DNA of 59,019 nucleotides from Streptococcus sp. SK643. GTDB lineage: Bacteria > Bacillota > Bacilli > Lactobacillales > Streptococcaceae. Below the pieces are notes generated by a model that was not told the origin of the DNA, ran no database searches, and saw only the letters and a program-made list of their open reading frames with translations. The stretch spans positions 1 through 59,019 of the forward strand of contig NZ_AJMM01000029.1 of the NCBI RefSeq assembly GCF_000259505.1, given 5' to 3'. Below, piece by piece: positions 8,057 through 17,139 of the stretch. The first letter of the stretch is position 1. Every line of letters begins with the position of its first letter. Made by a program: the position numbers and the translations under genes.

Positions 8057-10591
8057 TTACAATTTTTGTTTTAACTCTACTAAAACATTCATGGCCTGCA
8101 TAGGTGTCATATTGTAAACATCCAGTTTAGACAATTCTGCTAGGATTGGATTTTCTGCAGGCGTGTCAAATAATGACATTTGTTCAGTGACTGCACTTAT
8201 TTCTCTCTCATTCACTTGAACTTTCTGGCCTTGACTCTCTAATTGAGTTAAAATTTTATCTGCTCTAGCTAAAAGATCAGCCGGTAAACCAGCAATCTTG
8301 GCTACATGGATACCGTAGGATTTGTCGGCTGGGCCTGGCTCTATCTTGTGAAGGAAGGTCACTTGTCCATTTTGCTCTAAGGTTGCCACGTGGACATTGA
8401 CCAAGTGTTCCAAGCTGGATTCCAGACTGGTCAACTCATGGTAGTGGGTCGCAAAGAGGGTCTTTGCTCCGATATGCTCATGGATGTACTCAATAATGGA
8501 TTGAGCTAAGGCCATACCATCATAGGTTGCCGTTCCCCTTCCCAACTCATCAAAAAGAATCAAGGAATCCTTGGTTGCATGAGAAATGGCATTATTGGCC
8601 TCCATCATCTCAACCATAAAGGTTGATTGACCTGAAACCAAGTCATCTGCTGCTCCGATACGGGTAAAGATGGCATCAAAAATAGGCAAGCAAGCACTTT
8701 CTGCAGGTACGTAAGAACCCATCTGAGCCATCACTGCTGTCATGGCCAGCTGACGCATATAGGTCGACTTCCCACTCATATTCGGCCCTGTAATCAGTTG
8801 GATACTGGTATCTTCTGCCATCTGAATAGTGTTAGGAATATAGGCCTGAGCCCCCATAACCTTTTCAACGACAGCATGGCGCCCTTTCTGGATATCAATT
8901 CGCGAATCATCTCCGAATTCAGGTCGAATCAAATGCTGGGTTTCAGCCACAACTGCTAAACTCTGCAGGACATCAACCGTCGCAATTCCTTGAGCTAAAG
9001 CTTGTAAACGCTGGATGTACTTACTGACCTCTTCACGAATGCGCATAAAAATTTCATACTCTAGATTGGCTGACTTCTCACGCGCCTCTAGCATATCTCC
9101 TTCGATACGCGCTAACTCCTCGGTCCCAAATCGTTCCGAGTTTTTCAAAGTTGCCTTGCGGAAAAAGTGGGCTGGCACATTTCCCAATTGCGAATTGGTC
9201 ACATGGAAATAGTAGCCATCTTTTTTATTGTAGTCTATCTTGAGAGTGCTGATACCTGAGCTTTCTCTCTCCTTGGCCTCAATCTCAGCAATCCAACTCG
9301 TCCCTTCTCTAAGCACTCGGCGGTACTTGTCCAAAGTCTCATCAAATCCCGTCCGAATAATGCCACCTTCCGTAATGACATGAGGCGCTTCAGGAGCAAT
9401 CGCTGCGCTAATCAAGCTCTCCAACTCAGGGATTCCATCCAATTGTGCGATGAGATAGGCTAGAGCAGGTTGCTTCATCCCTTCTAAAATCGCACGAATT
9501 CGTGGCACACTGGATAAGGTGGTCGCTAGCTGCAAGAGATCCTTGGGGTTTGTCTTACCAAAAGAAACACGACTAGCCAAGCGTTCAATATCATAAACTC
9601 CCTTGAGACTGTCTGTCAAATCACTGCGCTCAAAGAAATGGTCTAGAAAGACCTGGACCACCTCTTGACGTTCAACAATTCGTTTCTTATCAATCAAGGG
9701 TCGGTGGATCCAAGAACGTAACAGACGCATACCCATAGCCGTCTTGGTTTCATCCAAAAGCCAGAAAAGACTGCCTTGCTTCTTGCCCGAACGAGCATTT
9801 TCTACCAAATCCAAACTAGCCTTAGTTGCATAGTCCATCTGCAAAAAATCTTTGATTTCATAGCGGATAACAGGTTTGAGGTGGTTCAATTCCCGCATCT
9901 GGGTCCGATGAACATACTGGAGCAGTTTACTAGACGCTGCTTGCTCTACGCTTGCCAAACGTGAATCCAGTAAATGAAGATCCTCAAAAGATTCTTTTTC
10001 ATAGGAAAGAACCAGATTCATCTGACGACTGAGGATTTGCTCCTCTGCTTCAGACAAGTCATAACCCAGCACCACTTCTCGAGCCTTGAGGTTACGGATT
10101 TCGCCACAGACCAACGTGAAATCTAGAAGACCTGTCACATAAAAATCACCTGTTACCAAGTCCATATAAGCTAGACCAAATTTGTTCCCTTCACGATCCA
10201 AAGCAACTAGGAAATTATTCTGACTATCGGGTTTACTACTGTCTACAACAGTTCCTGGTGTAATAACCTGAACGACCTCTCGCTTGACAACTCCAACTGC
10301 TTGTTTGGGGTCTTCCATCTGCTCCGCAATCGCAACTTTATACCCTTTTTCGATCAAGACATCGATATACTGCTGGGCAGAATGGTAGGGAACACCCGCC
10401 ATAGGAATCGGATTGTCCGCATTCTTATTACGACTGGTTAATGAAATTTCTAAAATTTGCGCTGCATTAACTGCATCCTCATAAAATAATTCATAAAAAT
10501 CACCCATTCGAAAGAGCAAAAAAGCATCTGGATACTGTTGCTTAATATCCACATACTGTTGCATGCCGGGTGATAGCTTTTCTGACGCCAT
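8057..10591 (-). CDS. mutS: DNA mismatch repair protein MutS (HexA)
   Basis: 844-residue mismatch sensor. The N-terminal mismatch-binding motif is seen in [10 protein letters not shown] (Phe-x-Glu), the ATPase Walker A is GPNMSGKST, Walker B lies in [11 protein letters not shown], and the C-terminal helix-turn-helix dimerisation region is present. It recognises base mismatches and acts with MutL (HexB, not in this window). HexA in pneumococcus is known for rejecting mismatched donor DNA in transformation. The start ATG of MASEKLSPG follows AAGGAGAGA. Downstream of argR on the same strand with a hairpin in between. Confidence 0.97.
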   Translation of the reverse strand: MASEKLSPGMQQYVDIKQQYPDAFLLFRMGDFYELFYEDAVNAAQILEISLTSRNKNADNPIPMAGVPYHSAQQYIDVLIEKGYKVAIAEQMEDPKQAVGVVKREVVQVITPGTVVDSSKPDSQNNFLVALDREGNKFGLAYMDLVTGDFYVTGLLDFTLVCGEIRNLKAREVVLGYDLSEAEEQILSRQMNLVLSYEKESFEDLHLLDSRLASVEQAASSKLLQYVHRTQMRELNHLKPVIRYEIKDFLQMDYATKASLDLVENARSGKKQGSLFWLLDETKTAMGMRLLRSWIHRPLIDKKRIVERQEVVQVFLDHFFERSDLTDSLKGVYDIERLASRVSFGKTNPKDLLQLATTLSSVPRIRAILEGMKQPALAYLIAQLDGIPELESLISAAIAPEAPHVITEGGIIRTGFDETLDKYRRVLREGTSWIAEIEAKERESSGISTLKIDYNKKDGYYFHVTNSQLGNVPAHFFRKATLKNSERFGTEELARIEGDMLEAREKSANLEYEIFMRIREEVSKYIQRLQALAQGIATVDVLQSLAVVAETQHLIRPEFGDDSRIDIQKGRHAVVEKVMGAQAYIPNTIQMAEDTSIQLITGPNMSGKSTYMRQLAMTAVMAQMGSYVPAESACLPIFDAIFTRIGAADDLVSGQSTFMVEMMEANNAISHATKDSLILFDELGRGTATYDGMALAQSIIEYIHEHIGAKTLFATHYHELTSLESSLEHLVNVHVATLEQNGQVTFLHKIEPGPADKSYGIHVAKIAGLPADLLARADKILTQLESQGQKVQVNEREISAVTEQMSLFDTPAENPILAELSKLDVYNMTPMQAMNVLVELKQKL

Positions 10592-10616
10592 ATGCCGTCT
10601 CTCCTTGTCAAAAATA

Positions 10617-10641
10617 AGTCTTGAGAGTAACTCCCAAGACC
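10617..10641 (-). terminator. hairpin between argR and mutS
   Basis: Near-perfect ten-base inverted repeat (GTCTTGGGAG / CTCTCAAGAC on the minus strand), followed by TTATTTTTG. Probably a partial terminator giving lower mutS readthrough from argR. Confidence 0.6.
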
Positions 10642-11088
10642 TTACTTATCTTTCATCAAATCTAGCAAACGATCTTCCATTAGTTTGGCAACGTGCTGGT
10701 CTCGACAAATGACCAATAAGGTATTTGCACCAGCAACTGTTCCTAAAATCCATTCATCCTTGTTTGCATCTACAATATTTGCTAAAACAGAAGCTTCTCC
10801 AAGTCTAGTATGAAGTACTAGAGTAAACTCTGCTCTTGCAACACCTTCTAAATGATGAGACAAAAACTCAACCAAATCAATTTTTTCTGTCTCATTTGCT
10901 AGTACATAATACACCATACCATTTTTCTTGACCTTGGTCAAGCCAATTTCACGTAGATCCCGTGATAAAGTGGTTTGAGTTACAAATACATTATGCATCT
11001 CCAAGCGATCTTGAATCTCTTTTTGTGTCCCCAACTTCTCCTCGGTAATCATTTTTATAATCAACTGATGACGATCTCTTTTCCTCAT
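10642..11088 (-). CDS. argR: arginine repressor ArgR/AhrC family
   Basis: 148-residue regulator: N-terminal winged-helix DNA-binding domain (about 1-70, RHQLIIKMI..., with the TTLSRDLRE recognition helix) and C-terminal arginine-binding oligomerisation domain containing [15 protein letters not shown]. Lactic acid bacteria usually carry several paralogues, so its targets are not certain. Here it is divergent from argS and upstream of mutS, the same arrangement as in pneumococcus. A possible ARG-box-like AT-rich site lies between its promoter and start. Confidence 0.93.
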   Translation of the reverse strand: MRKRDRHQLIIKMITEEKLGTQKEIQDRLEMHNVFVTQTTLSRDLREIGLTKVKKNGMVYYVLANETEKIDLVEFLSHHLEGVARAEFTLVLHTRLGEASVLANIVDANKDEWILGTVAGANTLLVICRDQHVAKLMEDRLLDLMKDK

Positions 11089-11099
11089 AAAATCCTCTT

Positions 11100-11118
11100 A
11101 TATGTATATTTATTAAAA
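11100..11118. promoter_or_regulatory. possible ArgR operator in the argR leader
   Basis: TATGTATATTTATTA resembles half-symmetric ARG boxes (TGAATAnnnnATTCA type) and lies between the argR -10 box and start codon. The match is loose and the region is very AT-rich. Confidence 0.3.
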
Positions 11119-11130
11119 AATTATAACTTT

Positions 11131-11158
11131 ATTATACCAAAAAAACCGGAGATTTCAA
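11131..11158 (-). promoter_or_regulatory. argR promoter
   Basis: TTGAAA, 16-base spacer, TATAAT on the minus strand. Confidence 0.7.
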
Positions 11159-11185
11159 ATTTTTTATTTTCTTTCTTTGAATTTA

Positions 11186-11194
11186 TGATAAAAT
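11186..11194 (+). promoter_or_regulatory. argS extended -10 promoter
   Basis: TGATAAAAT (TGn plus TAAAAT) with no good -35 box, 27 bases before the argS start. Leader is too short for a T-box. Confidence 0.6.
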
Positions 11195-11221
11195 AGTAGA
11201 AAAGTCCAAAAGGAGCATGTA

Positions 11222-12913
11222 ATGAATACTAAAGAACTGATTGCTAGTGAGTTGGCTAGCATCATTGATAGCCTGGACCAAGAAGCTATTTTAAATTTAC
11301 TTGAAACACCTAAAAACTCAGATATGGGAGATATTGCATTTCCTGCTTTTTCACTTGCCAAAGTAGAGCGCAAGGCCCCACAAATGATTGCTGCAAACCT
11401 AGCTGACAAAATTGATAGTCAAGCTTTCGAAAAGGTTGTAGCCACTGGTCCTTACGTAAACTTTTTCCTCGATAAAGCAGCCATCTCCTCTCAAGTATTG
11501 CAAGCTGTTATCACTGAAAAAGAACACTATGCTGACCAAAATATCGGCAATCAAGAAAATGTTGTTATCGACATGTCTAGTCCCAATATCGCTAAACCAT
11601 TTTCTATTGGTCACCTTCGTTCAACCGTTATCGGGGATAGCTTATCAAACATTTTCCAAAAAATCGGTTATCAAACGGTCAAAGTTAACCATCTAGGTGA
11701 CTGGGGTAAACAGTTTGGAATGCTGATTGTTGCCTACAAAAAATGGGGCGACGAAGAAGCTGTGAAAGCTCATCCAATTGATGAACTCCTTAAACTCTAT
11801 GTCCGCATCAACGCTGAAGCTGAAAATGACCCTAGCTTGGATGAAGAAGCACGCGAATGGTTCCGTAAACTGGAAAATGGCGACGAGGAAGCTCTCGCTC
11901 TTTGGCAATGGTTCCGTGATGAAAGTTTGGTGGAATTTAACCGCCTTTACAATGAACTGAAGGTTGAATTTGACAGCTACAACGGGGAAGCCTTCTACAA
12001 CGATAAGATGGATGCAGTTGTAGAAATTCTTTCTGAAAAAGGGCTTCTTGTTGAGTCAGAAGGTGCCCAAGTTGTCAACCTTGAGAAATATGGAATTGAA
12101 CATCCAGCCCTCATCAAGAAATCTGATGGAGCAACTCTCTATATCACTCGTGACTTGGCTGCAGCCCTTTACCGTAAAAACGAATATCAGTTTGCCAAAT
12201 CTATCTACGTCGTTGGTCAAGAGCAATCTGCCCACTTTAAACAGCTCAAAGCTGTCTTGAAAGAGATGGGCTACGACTGGAGTGACGACATTACCCACGT
12301 TCCTTGTGGTTTAGTTACAAAAGAAGGGAAAAAACTCTCTACTCGTAAAGGGAATGTCATCTTGCTAGAGCCTACTATTGCAGAGGCTGTTAGTCGTGCC
12401 AAAGCCCAAATCGAGGCTAAAAATCCTGAACTTGAAAACAAAGACCAAGTAGCCCATGCTGTTGGGGTTGGAGCCATTAAATTCTACGACCTTAAGACCG
12501 ATCGTACAAATGGATACGACTTCGACTTAGAAGCCATGGTATCCTTTGAGGGGGAAACTGGTCCTTATGTACAGTATGCCTATGCTCGTATCCAATCAAT
12601 CTTACGTAAAGCAGATTTTAAACCTGAAACAGAGGCCAATTATAGCTTAAACGATGCTGAAAGCTGGGAAATCATCAAACTCATCCAAGACTTCCCACGT
12701 ATTATCAACCGTGCGGCAGATAACTTTGAGCCTTCTATCGTCGCAAAATTTGCTATTAATTTGGCTCAAGCCTTCAACAAATACTATGCTCATACACGTA
12801 TCTTAGATGAGAGCCCTGAACGTGACAGCCGTCTAGCCCTTAGCTACGCAACAGCCGTCGTTCTCAAAGAAGCTCTACGTTTGCTAGGTGTTGAAGCACC
12901 AGAGAAGATGTGA
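11222..12913 (+). CDS. argS: arginyl-tRNA synthetase
   Basis: 563-residue class I synthetase charging tRNA-Arg. Visible parts: N-terminal Add1 domain, HIGH-type motif in [17 protein letters not shown] near residue 120, KMSKS-like KLSTRKGN in the middle, and the C-terminal anticodon-binding DALR domain ending in [11 protein letters not shown], the usual end for this family. Ribosome site AAAAGGAGC precedes the ATG. Divergent from argR. The 3' flank holds several inverted repeats instead of a plain terminator. Confidence 0.97.
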   Translation: MNTKELIASELASIIDSLDQEAILNLLETPKNSDMGDIAFPAFSLAKVERKAPQMIAANLADKIDSQAFEKVVATGPYVNFFLDKAAISSQVLQAVITEKEHYADQNIGNQENVVIDMSSPNIAKPFSIGHLRSTVIGDSLSNIFQKIGYQTVKVNHLGDWGKQFGMLIVAYKKWGDEEAVKAHPIDELLKLYVRINAEAENDPSLDEEAREWFRKLENGDEEALALWQWFRDESLVEFNRLYNELKVEFDSYNGEAFYNDKMDAVVEILSEKGLLVESEGAQVVNLEKYGIEHPALIKKSDGATLYITRDLAAALYRKNEYQFAKSIYVVGQEQSAHFKQLKAVLKEMGYDWSDDITHVPCGLVTKEGKKLSTRKGNVILLEPTIAEAVSRAKAQIEAKNPELENKDQVAHAVGVGAIKFYDLKTDRTNGYDFDLEAMVSFEGETGPYVQYAYARIQSILRKADFKPETEANYSLNDAESWEIIKLIQDFPRIINRAADNFEPSIVAKFAINLAQAFNKYYAHTRILDESPERDSRLALSYATAVVLKEALRLLGVEAPEKM

Positions 12914-12920
12914 TTCAGTA

Positions 12921-12954
12921 CTAACAATTGGGAACTAAAGTTCCCAATTGTTAG
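12921..12954. repeat. 15-bp perfect inverted repeat after argS
   Basis: CTAACAATTGGGAAC, loop TAAA, then its exact complement. It may end argS transcripts, but no T-run follows, so it is not a classic terminator. First of three hairpins in 110 bp. Confidence 0.85.
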
Positions 12955-12956
12955 AC

Positions 12957-12981
12957 GCTAGCCGCTTATATGCGGACTAGC
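12957..12981. repeat. second inverted repeat after argS
   Basis: GCTAGCCGC, TTATAT loop, GCGGACTAGC: stem with one bulged base, directly abutting the first hairpin. Confidence 0.7.
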
Positions 12982-12998
12982 TAACTGCTTCACTAGCA

Positions 12999-13031
12999 AA
13001 GAAACATAAATATTATCGATTTATGTTTCTT
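12999..13031. repeat. third inverted repeat after argS
   Basis: AAGAAACATAAAT, seven-base loop, then the exact complement ATTTATGTTTCTT. Could terminate plus-strand transcription weakly (TTTCTTTA). Confidence 0.8.
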
Positions 13032-13074
13032 TACGTCGTAAACAGAGAAGCTTGCCTAAACGCTTTACTAATTC

Positions 13075-13181
13075 ACCAAACCAAATAAAGTCGATTGGGT
13101 TAGGGTCATGTCGTAATCTTCAAATTACTTGCTAAGTAATCTAAGTACTTAAGCTAAATCCTATACAGAATTTGGTTTGGT
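13075..13181. mobile_element. 107-bp element with 12-bp inverted termini, MITE-like
   Basis: ACCAAACCAAAT at the left end is matched exactly by ATTTGGTTTGGT at the right end, 107 bp in all. The inside holds a further small hairpin (ATTACTT gct AAGTAAT). The RUP repeat of pneumococcus is also about 107 bp, but I could not confirm that this is one from memory of its consensus. No coding sequence is present. Confidence 0.5.
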
Positions 13182-13242
13182 ATGATACTATTTTATCTAA
13201 ACTATCCTTCTGCCACTTCTTCACTATCCAAGGAGATATTCT

Positions 13243-13488
13243 ATGAGCCAATATGCTTATGTCCTAGTTGTTATTAGCTTGGTCTTCCTTTTTCTACTCA
13301 ATAAATATGAAAAAGAGAGACTTCAGAAACTCTATCAAGAACAACTATTAAAAGACGAGACATTTGTTGCCAATATCAAAGAAAAAATTCAAACTACAGA
13401 AAATATCAATGATGTGATTGATTACATTAATAAAACTTACCATTTAGGTATGTTACTATCAAAAGACATCACCGATCAATTGAAATAA
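13243..13488 (+). CDS. small single-pass membrane protein, unknown function
   Basis: 81 residues. An N-terminal hydrophobic helix (about residues 5-20, YVLVVISLVFLFLL) is followed by a charged, helical, probably cytoplasmic tail with KEKIQTTENINDVIDYINKTY. CCAAGGAGA lies nine bases before the ATG. A TATGAT -10-like box lies at the right end of the 107-bp element, so the promoter may be partly inside it. Function not recognised. A bidirectional terminator follows. Confidence 0.7.
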   Translation: MSQYAYVLVVISLVFLFLLNKYEKERLQKLYQEQLLKDETFVANIKEKIQTTENINDVIDYINKTYHLGMLLSKDITDQLK

Positions 13489-13559
13489 GCTATCAAACTT
13501 CTTTCTGAGTCATCTTTTGGTTGATCAAGCGGATATATGTAAACTGTTCAATAAAATAA

Positions 13560-13603
13560 AAAATGAGGCTAAAATTCCCTTGATTTAGTCTCATTTTTTA
13601 TTT
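13560..13603. terminator. terminator
   Basis: AAAATGAGGCTAAA ... TTTAGTCTCATTTT stem with A-run before and T-run after; ends the small membrane protein transcript. Confidence 0.8.
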
Positions 13604-13643
13604 TTGTTACAGTAATAAAGATTCATCTACATCAGGAACTCAA

Positions 13644-13672
13644 GTGCAAAATCCCCTAGAATATGATAGAAT
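13644..13672 (+). promoter_or_regulatory. gpsA-galU promoter
   Basis: -10 TAGAAT with a TG-containing upstream stretch and a weak TGCAAA -35 element, about 30 bases before gpsA. Confidence 0.45.
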
Positions 13673-13702
13673 AAGAGAAAGAACTCTATCAAGGAGGGAA
13701 AC

Positions 13703-14719
13703 ATGGAAAAACAAACCATCGCCGTCTTGGGGCCTGGTTCGTGGGGAACTGCTCTTTCACAAGTCTTAAATGACAATGGACACGAGGTACGTATTTGGGG
13801 AAATATTCCCGAACAAATCAATGAAATTAATACACACCATACTAATAAGCACTACTTTAAAGATGTCGTTCTAGATAAAAATATCAGTGCCTACACTGAC
13901 TTAGCAGAGGCACTGAAAGACGTAGATGCTATTTTATTCGTGGTCCCAACAAAAGTAACTCGTCTAGTTGCCCAACAAGTCGCACAGACATTAAATCACA
14001 AGGTTGTCATCATGCACGCTTCAAAAGGATTAGAACCCGATAGCCACAAACGCTTATCAACTATCCTTGAAGAAGAAATCCCAGAGCACCTCCGAAGCGA
14101 AATCGTTGTCGTCTCAGGTCCTAGTCATGCTGAGGAAACAATCGTTCGCGACCTCACCTTAATCACGGCTGCTTCTACTAATCTTCAGACAGCTCAATAT
14201 GCTCAAAAACTCTTTAGTAATCACTACTTCCGACTTTATACCAATACAGATGTTATCGGGGTAGAGACCGCGGGTGCACTTAAAAACATTATTGCTGTAG
14301 GTGCTGGTGCTCTACATGGCCTTGATTTTGGAGATAATGCTAAGGCAGCTATCATAGCTCGAGGCTTAGCAGAAATCACTAGATTAGGAGTGGCTCTAGG
14401 CGCTAGTCCATTAACATACAGTGGTTTATCAGGGGTTGGAGATTTGATTGTAACTGGAACATCCATTCACTCTCGGAACTGGCGGGCCGGAGATGCTTTG
14501 GGACGAGGCGAATCTCTTGCTGATATAGAAGCAAATATGGGAATGGTCATCGAAGGAATTTCAACCACCCGAGCAGCCTATGAACTTGCTCAAGAACTTG
14601 GGGTCTACATGCCGATCACACAGGCTATTTACCAAGTTATCTATCAAGGCATCAACATTAGAGATGCTATCAACGATATCATGAACAATGAATTTAAAGC
14701 AGAAAACGAGTGGTCTTAG
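13703..14719 (+). CDS. gpsA: NAD(P)-dependent glycerol-3-phosphate dehydrogenase
   Basis: 338 residues. Reduces dihydroxyacetone phosphate to sn-glycerol-3-phosphate, the backbone for phospholipids and lipoteichoic acid. N-terminal Rossmann motif [11 protein letters not shown], middle motif [10 protein letters not shown], and the catalytic lysine region in [25 protein letters not shown] precedes the ATG. galU follows after 21 bp; the gpsA-galU pair is standard in streptococci and supplies envelope precursors. Confidence 0.97.
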   Translation: MEKQTIAVLGPGSWGTALSQVLNDNGHEVRIWGNIPEQINEINTHHTNKHYFKDVVLDKNISAYTDLAEALKDVDAILFVVPTKVTRLVAQQVAQTLNHKVVIMHASKGLEPDSHKRLSTILEEEIPEHLRSEIVVVSGPSHAEETIVRDLTLITAASTNLQTAQYAQKLFSNHYFRLYTNTDVIGVETAGALKNIIAVGAGALHGLDFGDNAKAAIIARGLAEITRLGVALGASPLTYSGLSGVGDLIVTGTSIHSRNWRAGDALGRGESLADIEANMGMVIEGISTTRAAYELAQELGVYMPITQAIYQVIYQGINIRDAINDIMNNEFKAENEWS

Positions 14720-14740
14720 ACCACTAGAGAAAGGATCATT

Positions 14741-15640
14741 ATGACATCAAAAGTAAGAAAAGCAGTCATTCCTGCCGCTGGACTTGGAACTCGTTTCCTC
14801 CCAGCAACTAAGGCTCTTGCTAAAGAAATGTTACCGATTGTAGACAAACCCACTATCCAATTTATCGTAGAAGAAGCACTTCGATCTGGTATTGAAGATA
14901 TTCTAGTAGTCACTGGTAAAGCAAAACGTTCAATTGAAGACCATTTTGACTCAAACTTTGAATTAGAATACAATCTCAAAGAAAAAGGGAAAACAGACCT
15001 TTTAAAACTAGTTGATGAAACGACTGGGATTCGCCTCCATTTTATCCGTCAAAGTCATCCACGTGGACTAGGAGATGCTGTCTTACAAGCTAAGGCTTTT
15101 GTAGGAAATGAACCCTTTGTTGTCATGCTAGGTGACGACCTCATGGATATCACAGATGAACAAGCTGTTCCTCTCACAAAACAATTGATGAATGATTATG
15201 AAAATACTCACGCATCAACCATTGCTGTTATGCCTGTTCCTCATGATGAAGTATCTGCCTACGGAGTCATTGCTCCTCAAGGCGAAGGAATCAACGGACT
15301 CTATAGTGTAGAAACGTTCGTTGAAAAACCAGCTCCTGAAGATGCTCCAAGTGATTTAGCTATTATCGGACGCTATCTTCTCACACCTGAAATTTTTGAC
15401 ATCTTAGAAAATCAAGCTCCTGGTGCTGGAAATGAAATCCAACTCACTGATGCCATTGATACTTTAAACAAAACACAACGCGTTTTCGCCCGTGAATTTA
15501 AGGGAGCTCGTTACGACGTAGGAGATAAGTTTGGCTTCATGAAAACTTCTATCGACTACGCCCTTAAACACCCGCAAGTCAAGGATGACTTGAAAAACTA
15601 CCTCATCGAACTCGGAAAAGAGTTGGCTGGGGGAGAGTAA
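14741..15640 (+). CDS. galU: UTP-glucose-1-phosphate uridylyltransferase
   Basis: 299 residues. Makes UDP-glucose from UTP and glucose-1-phosphate for capsule, glycolipid and teichoic acid synthesis. The nucleotidyltransferase signature [19 protein letters not shown] is at the N-terminus, with the metal-binding LGDDLMD and the VEKP motif later. AGAAAGGATC lies before the ATG. Second gene of the gpsA operon, ended by a strong terminator. Confidence 0.97.
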   Translation: MTSKVRKAVIPAAGLGTRFLPATKALAKEMLPIVDKPTIQFIVEEALRSGIEDILVVTGKAKRSIEDHFDSNFELEYNLKEKGKTDLLKLVDETTGIRLHFIRQSHPRGLGDAVLQAKAFVGNEPFVVMLGDDLMDITDEQAVPLTKQLMNDYENTHASTIAVMPVPHDEVSAYGVIAPQGEGINGLYSVETFVEKPAPEDAPSDLAIIGRYLLTPEIFDILENQAPGAGNEIQLTDAIDTLNKTQRVFAREFKGARYDVGDKFGFMKTSIDYALKHPQVKDDLKNYLIELGKELAGGE

Positions 15641-15655
15641 ACTTAACATCATTAC

Positions 15656-15688
15656 AAAAAGAACTAGGATTATCACTTAGTTCTTTTT
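15656..15688 (+). terminator. galU terminator
   Basis: AAAAAGAACTA, ten-base loop, TAGTTCTTTTT: perfect 11-base stem with a T-run. Confidence 0.88.
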
Positions 15689-15703
15689 ATATAGCAATAC
15701 AAA

Positions 15704-15756
15704 GTTAAAAATAGATAGAATCTAGGTCTATATAGCGTCGAATATGAATTTTTAAC
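15704..15756. repeat. inverted repeat between galU terminator and tracrRNA
   Basis: GTTAAAAAT and ATTTTTAAC, exact 9-base arms 35 bases apart, with further partial symmetry inside. No ORF. Function unknown; may be a remnant of sequence that once flanked the CRISPR locus. Confidence 0.5.
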
Positions 15757-15780
15757 AATCTTATCCTGATTTAAGAAAAT

Positions 15781-15870
15781 AAAAAAGCACCGAATCGGTG
15801 CTCACTTTTTCAAGTTGTGTACGGACAAAGCCTTATTTTAACTTGCTGTGTTGTTTCGAATGGTTCCAAA
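15781..15870 (-). ncRNA. type II-A CRISPR tracrRNA, no cas genes nearby
   Basis: On the minus strand the sequence has every part of a streptococcal Cas9 tracrRNA in order: an anti-repeat starting GGAACCATTCGAAACAAC, the lower-stem bulge and AAGTTAAAATAAGG, the nexus AAGGCTTTGTCC, stem-loop 1 (AACTTGAAAAAGTG) and the final hairpin GCACCGATTCGGTGC followed by six Ts (15781-15786). Its layout matches the S. pyogenes, S. mutans and S. thermophilus CRISPR3 tracrRNAs. The plus strand of 15848-15867 equals the 3' half of the matching type II-A repeat. No cas9, cas1, cas2, csn2 or repeat array exists in this window, so the RNA is solitary here. It lies between galU and the rhomboid gene; the rhomboid terminator abuts its 5' end and no convincing promoter is visible. 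Confidence 0.93.
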
Positions 15871-15876
15871 GTTCAT

Positions 15877-15904
15877 AAAAAGCTACTCATTTTTTGAGTA
15901 GCTT
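15877..15904 (-). terminator. terminator of the rhomboid operon
   Basis: AAGCTACTCA, AAAAA loop, TGAGTAGCTTTTTA on the minus strand. Its U-run ends about 10 bases before the tracrRNA anti-repeat. Confidence 0.85.
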
Positions 15905-15937
15905 AATTTATTATCTCAATTTTCATCTAACATCTGG

Positions 15938-16612
15938 TCATCTCATACCCTTATAGAGAAGTAGGATAGCAAGACCTATAAAAAGGACTGCTGCTCCTAG
16001 TCGCTGAACCGGGTTATACATCCGTCTCTCACTTTTTACTGGAAAGAGTATTGCTAAAAAGGCGCCTCCCACTGCTCCTCCAATGTGGCCTGCAAGACTA
16101 ATTCCCGGAATTAAAATACTACCAATAAGATTTACTACAAAAAGCGTCATATAGGATTGCCCCAACTGCTGAATATAAGGATTACGCGATGCATAGCGCA
16201 AAACAATAATGGCAGCAAATAGACCATAAAGAGAAGTCGATGCTCCTGCAGCTAAAGCTCTAGGTGTATAAGCGAAGACGAATAGATTACCCATCATCCC
16301 TGACAGAAGATAAAGAAAGAAAAACTGCTTAGAACCAACAATCTCTTCGACTTGCCGTCCAAGAAAATAGAGAGAGAGAATATTGACAATAAAATGTTCC
16401 CAACCAATATGGACAAAAATCGCAGAAAAGAGGCGCCAAATCTGACTAGGCACCAATCGAATAGCAGGACTATACATAGCCCCAAATCGAAATAGAGTAT
16501 CTGCCCGATCAAAATTCCCACCTGTAGTCAGCAACATTAAAGCAAAGACTAGAGCTGTTACTAGGAGAAAAAAACTCGTTACAGGGTAACGTTTATCAAA
16601 GATTTCCTTCAT
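15938..16612 (-). CDS. rhomboid family intramembrane serine protease
   Basis: 224 residues with about seven hydrophobic helices. The catalytic serine is in GASTSLYGLFAA and the catalytic His in LAGHIGGAVGG, spaced as in GlpG/YqgP-type rhomboids. It should cleave transmembrane substrates within the bilayer. Its start overlaps the 3' end of the 5-formyltetrahydrofolate cyclo-ligase gene by 17 bp, so the two are translationally linked; the same pairing occurs in other streptococci and in Bacillus-type genomes. Confidence 0.92.
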   Translation of the reverse strand: MKEIFDKRYPVTSFFLLVTALVFALMLLTTGGNFDRADTLFRFGAMYSPAIRLVPSQIWRLFSAIFVHIGWEHFIVNILSLYFLGRQVEEIVGSKQFFFLYLLSGMMGNLFVFAYTPRALAAGASTSLYGLFAAIIVLRYASRNPYIQQLGQSYMTLFVVNLIGSILIPGISLAGHIGGAVGGAFLAILFPVKSERRMYNPVQRLGAAVLFIGLAILLLYKGMR

Positions 16613-17135
16613 ACATTAGAACCTCCTGAACAGGAATATCGTGATCATCAGGAATAAATTCCTGAATTTGAAACGGATAGAGAGTGCTTATCGTATGGCC
16701 TTTATATCCGGTCAAATAGCGATCATAATATCCTCCACCGTATCCAATCCGATAACCTTCTATCGTAAAAGCTAAGCCCGGAACATGAATCACATCAATT
16801 TGAGACCGATCAACCACTGTCAATTCTCCTTCTGATTCCAGTAAACCAAAAGAAGTTCTGACTAATTGCTGGGGATTGTAAACTACAAAATCCATTCTTC
16901 CTTTGGGATAGGTTTTAGGAATCAGAACTTTCTTACCATCTTGCAGAGCGTGCTCAATCAGGTACTGCGTTTGATACTCATGAGGAAATGATAGGTAAGT
17001 TGCGATGATCTCAGCTTTTTTGTAAAAAGGATGTTGTAAAAAGCGACCGGTCAAAGCCTGATCCATCCTCATTTTTTCCTCCTGAGACAAGGATTTCATT
17101 TTTTGTAAGATTTGCTTCCTAAGTTCTGATTTCAT
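16596..17135 (-). CDS. 5-formyltetrahydrofolate cyclo-ligase
   Basis: 179 residues, the usual size. Converts 5-formyl-THF to 5,10-methenyl-THF with ATP in the folate one-carbon pool. The C-terminal signature GYRIGYGGGYYDRYL is complete, and the N-terminal LRKQILQKM segment is typical. Starts 4 bp after the stop of the M20 peptidase gene and overlaps the rhomboid gene at its 3' end, so it is the middle of a three- or four-gene transcript. Confidence 0.94.
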   Translation of the reverse strand: MKSELRKQILQKMKSLSQEEKMRMDQALTGRFLQHPFYKKAEIIATYLSFPHEYQTQYLIEHALQDGKKVLIPKTYPKGRMDFVVYNPQQLVRTSFGLLESEGELTVVDRSQIDVIHVPGLAFTIEGYRIGYGGGYYDRYLTGYKGHTISTLYPFQIQEFIPDDHDIPVQEVLMYEGNL

Positions 17136-17139
17136 ATCT

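Noticed and set aside
15781..15880. CRISPR array near the tracrRNA
   Set aside because: Only one repeat-like segment is present, as the complement of the anti-repeat; no repeat-spacer units were found.
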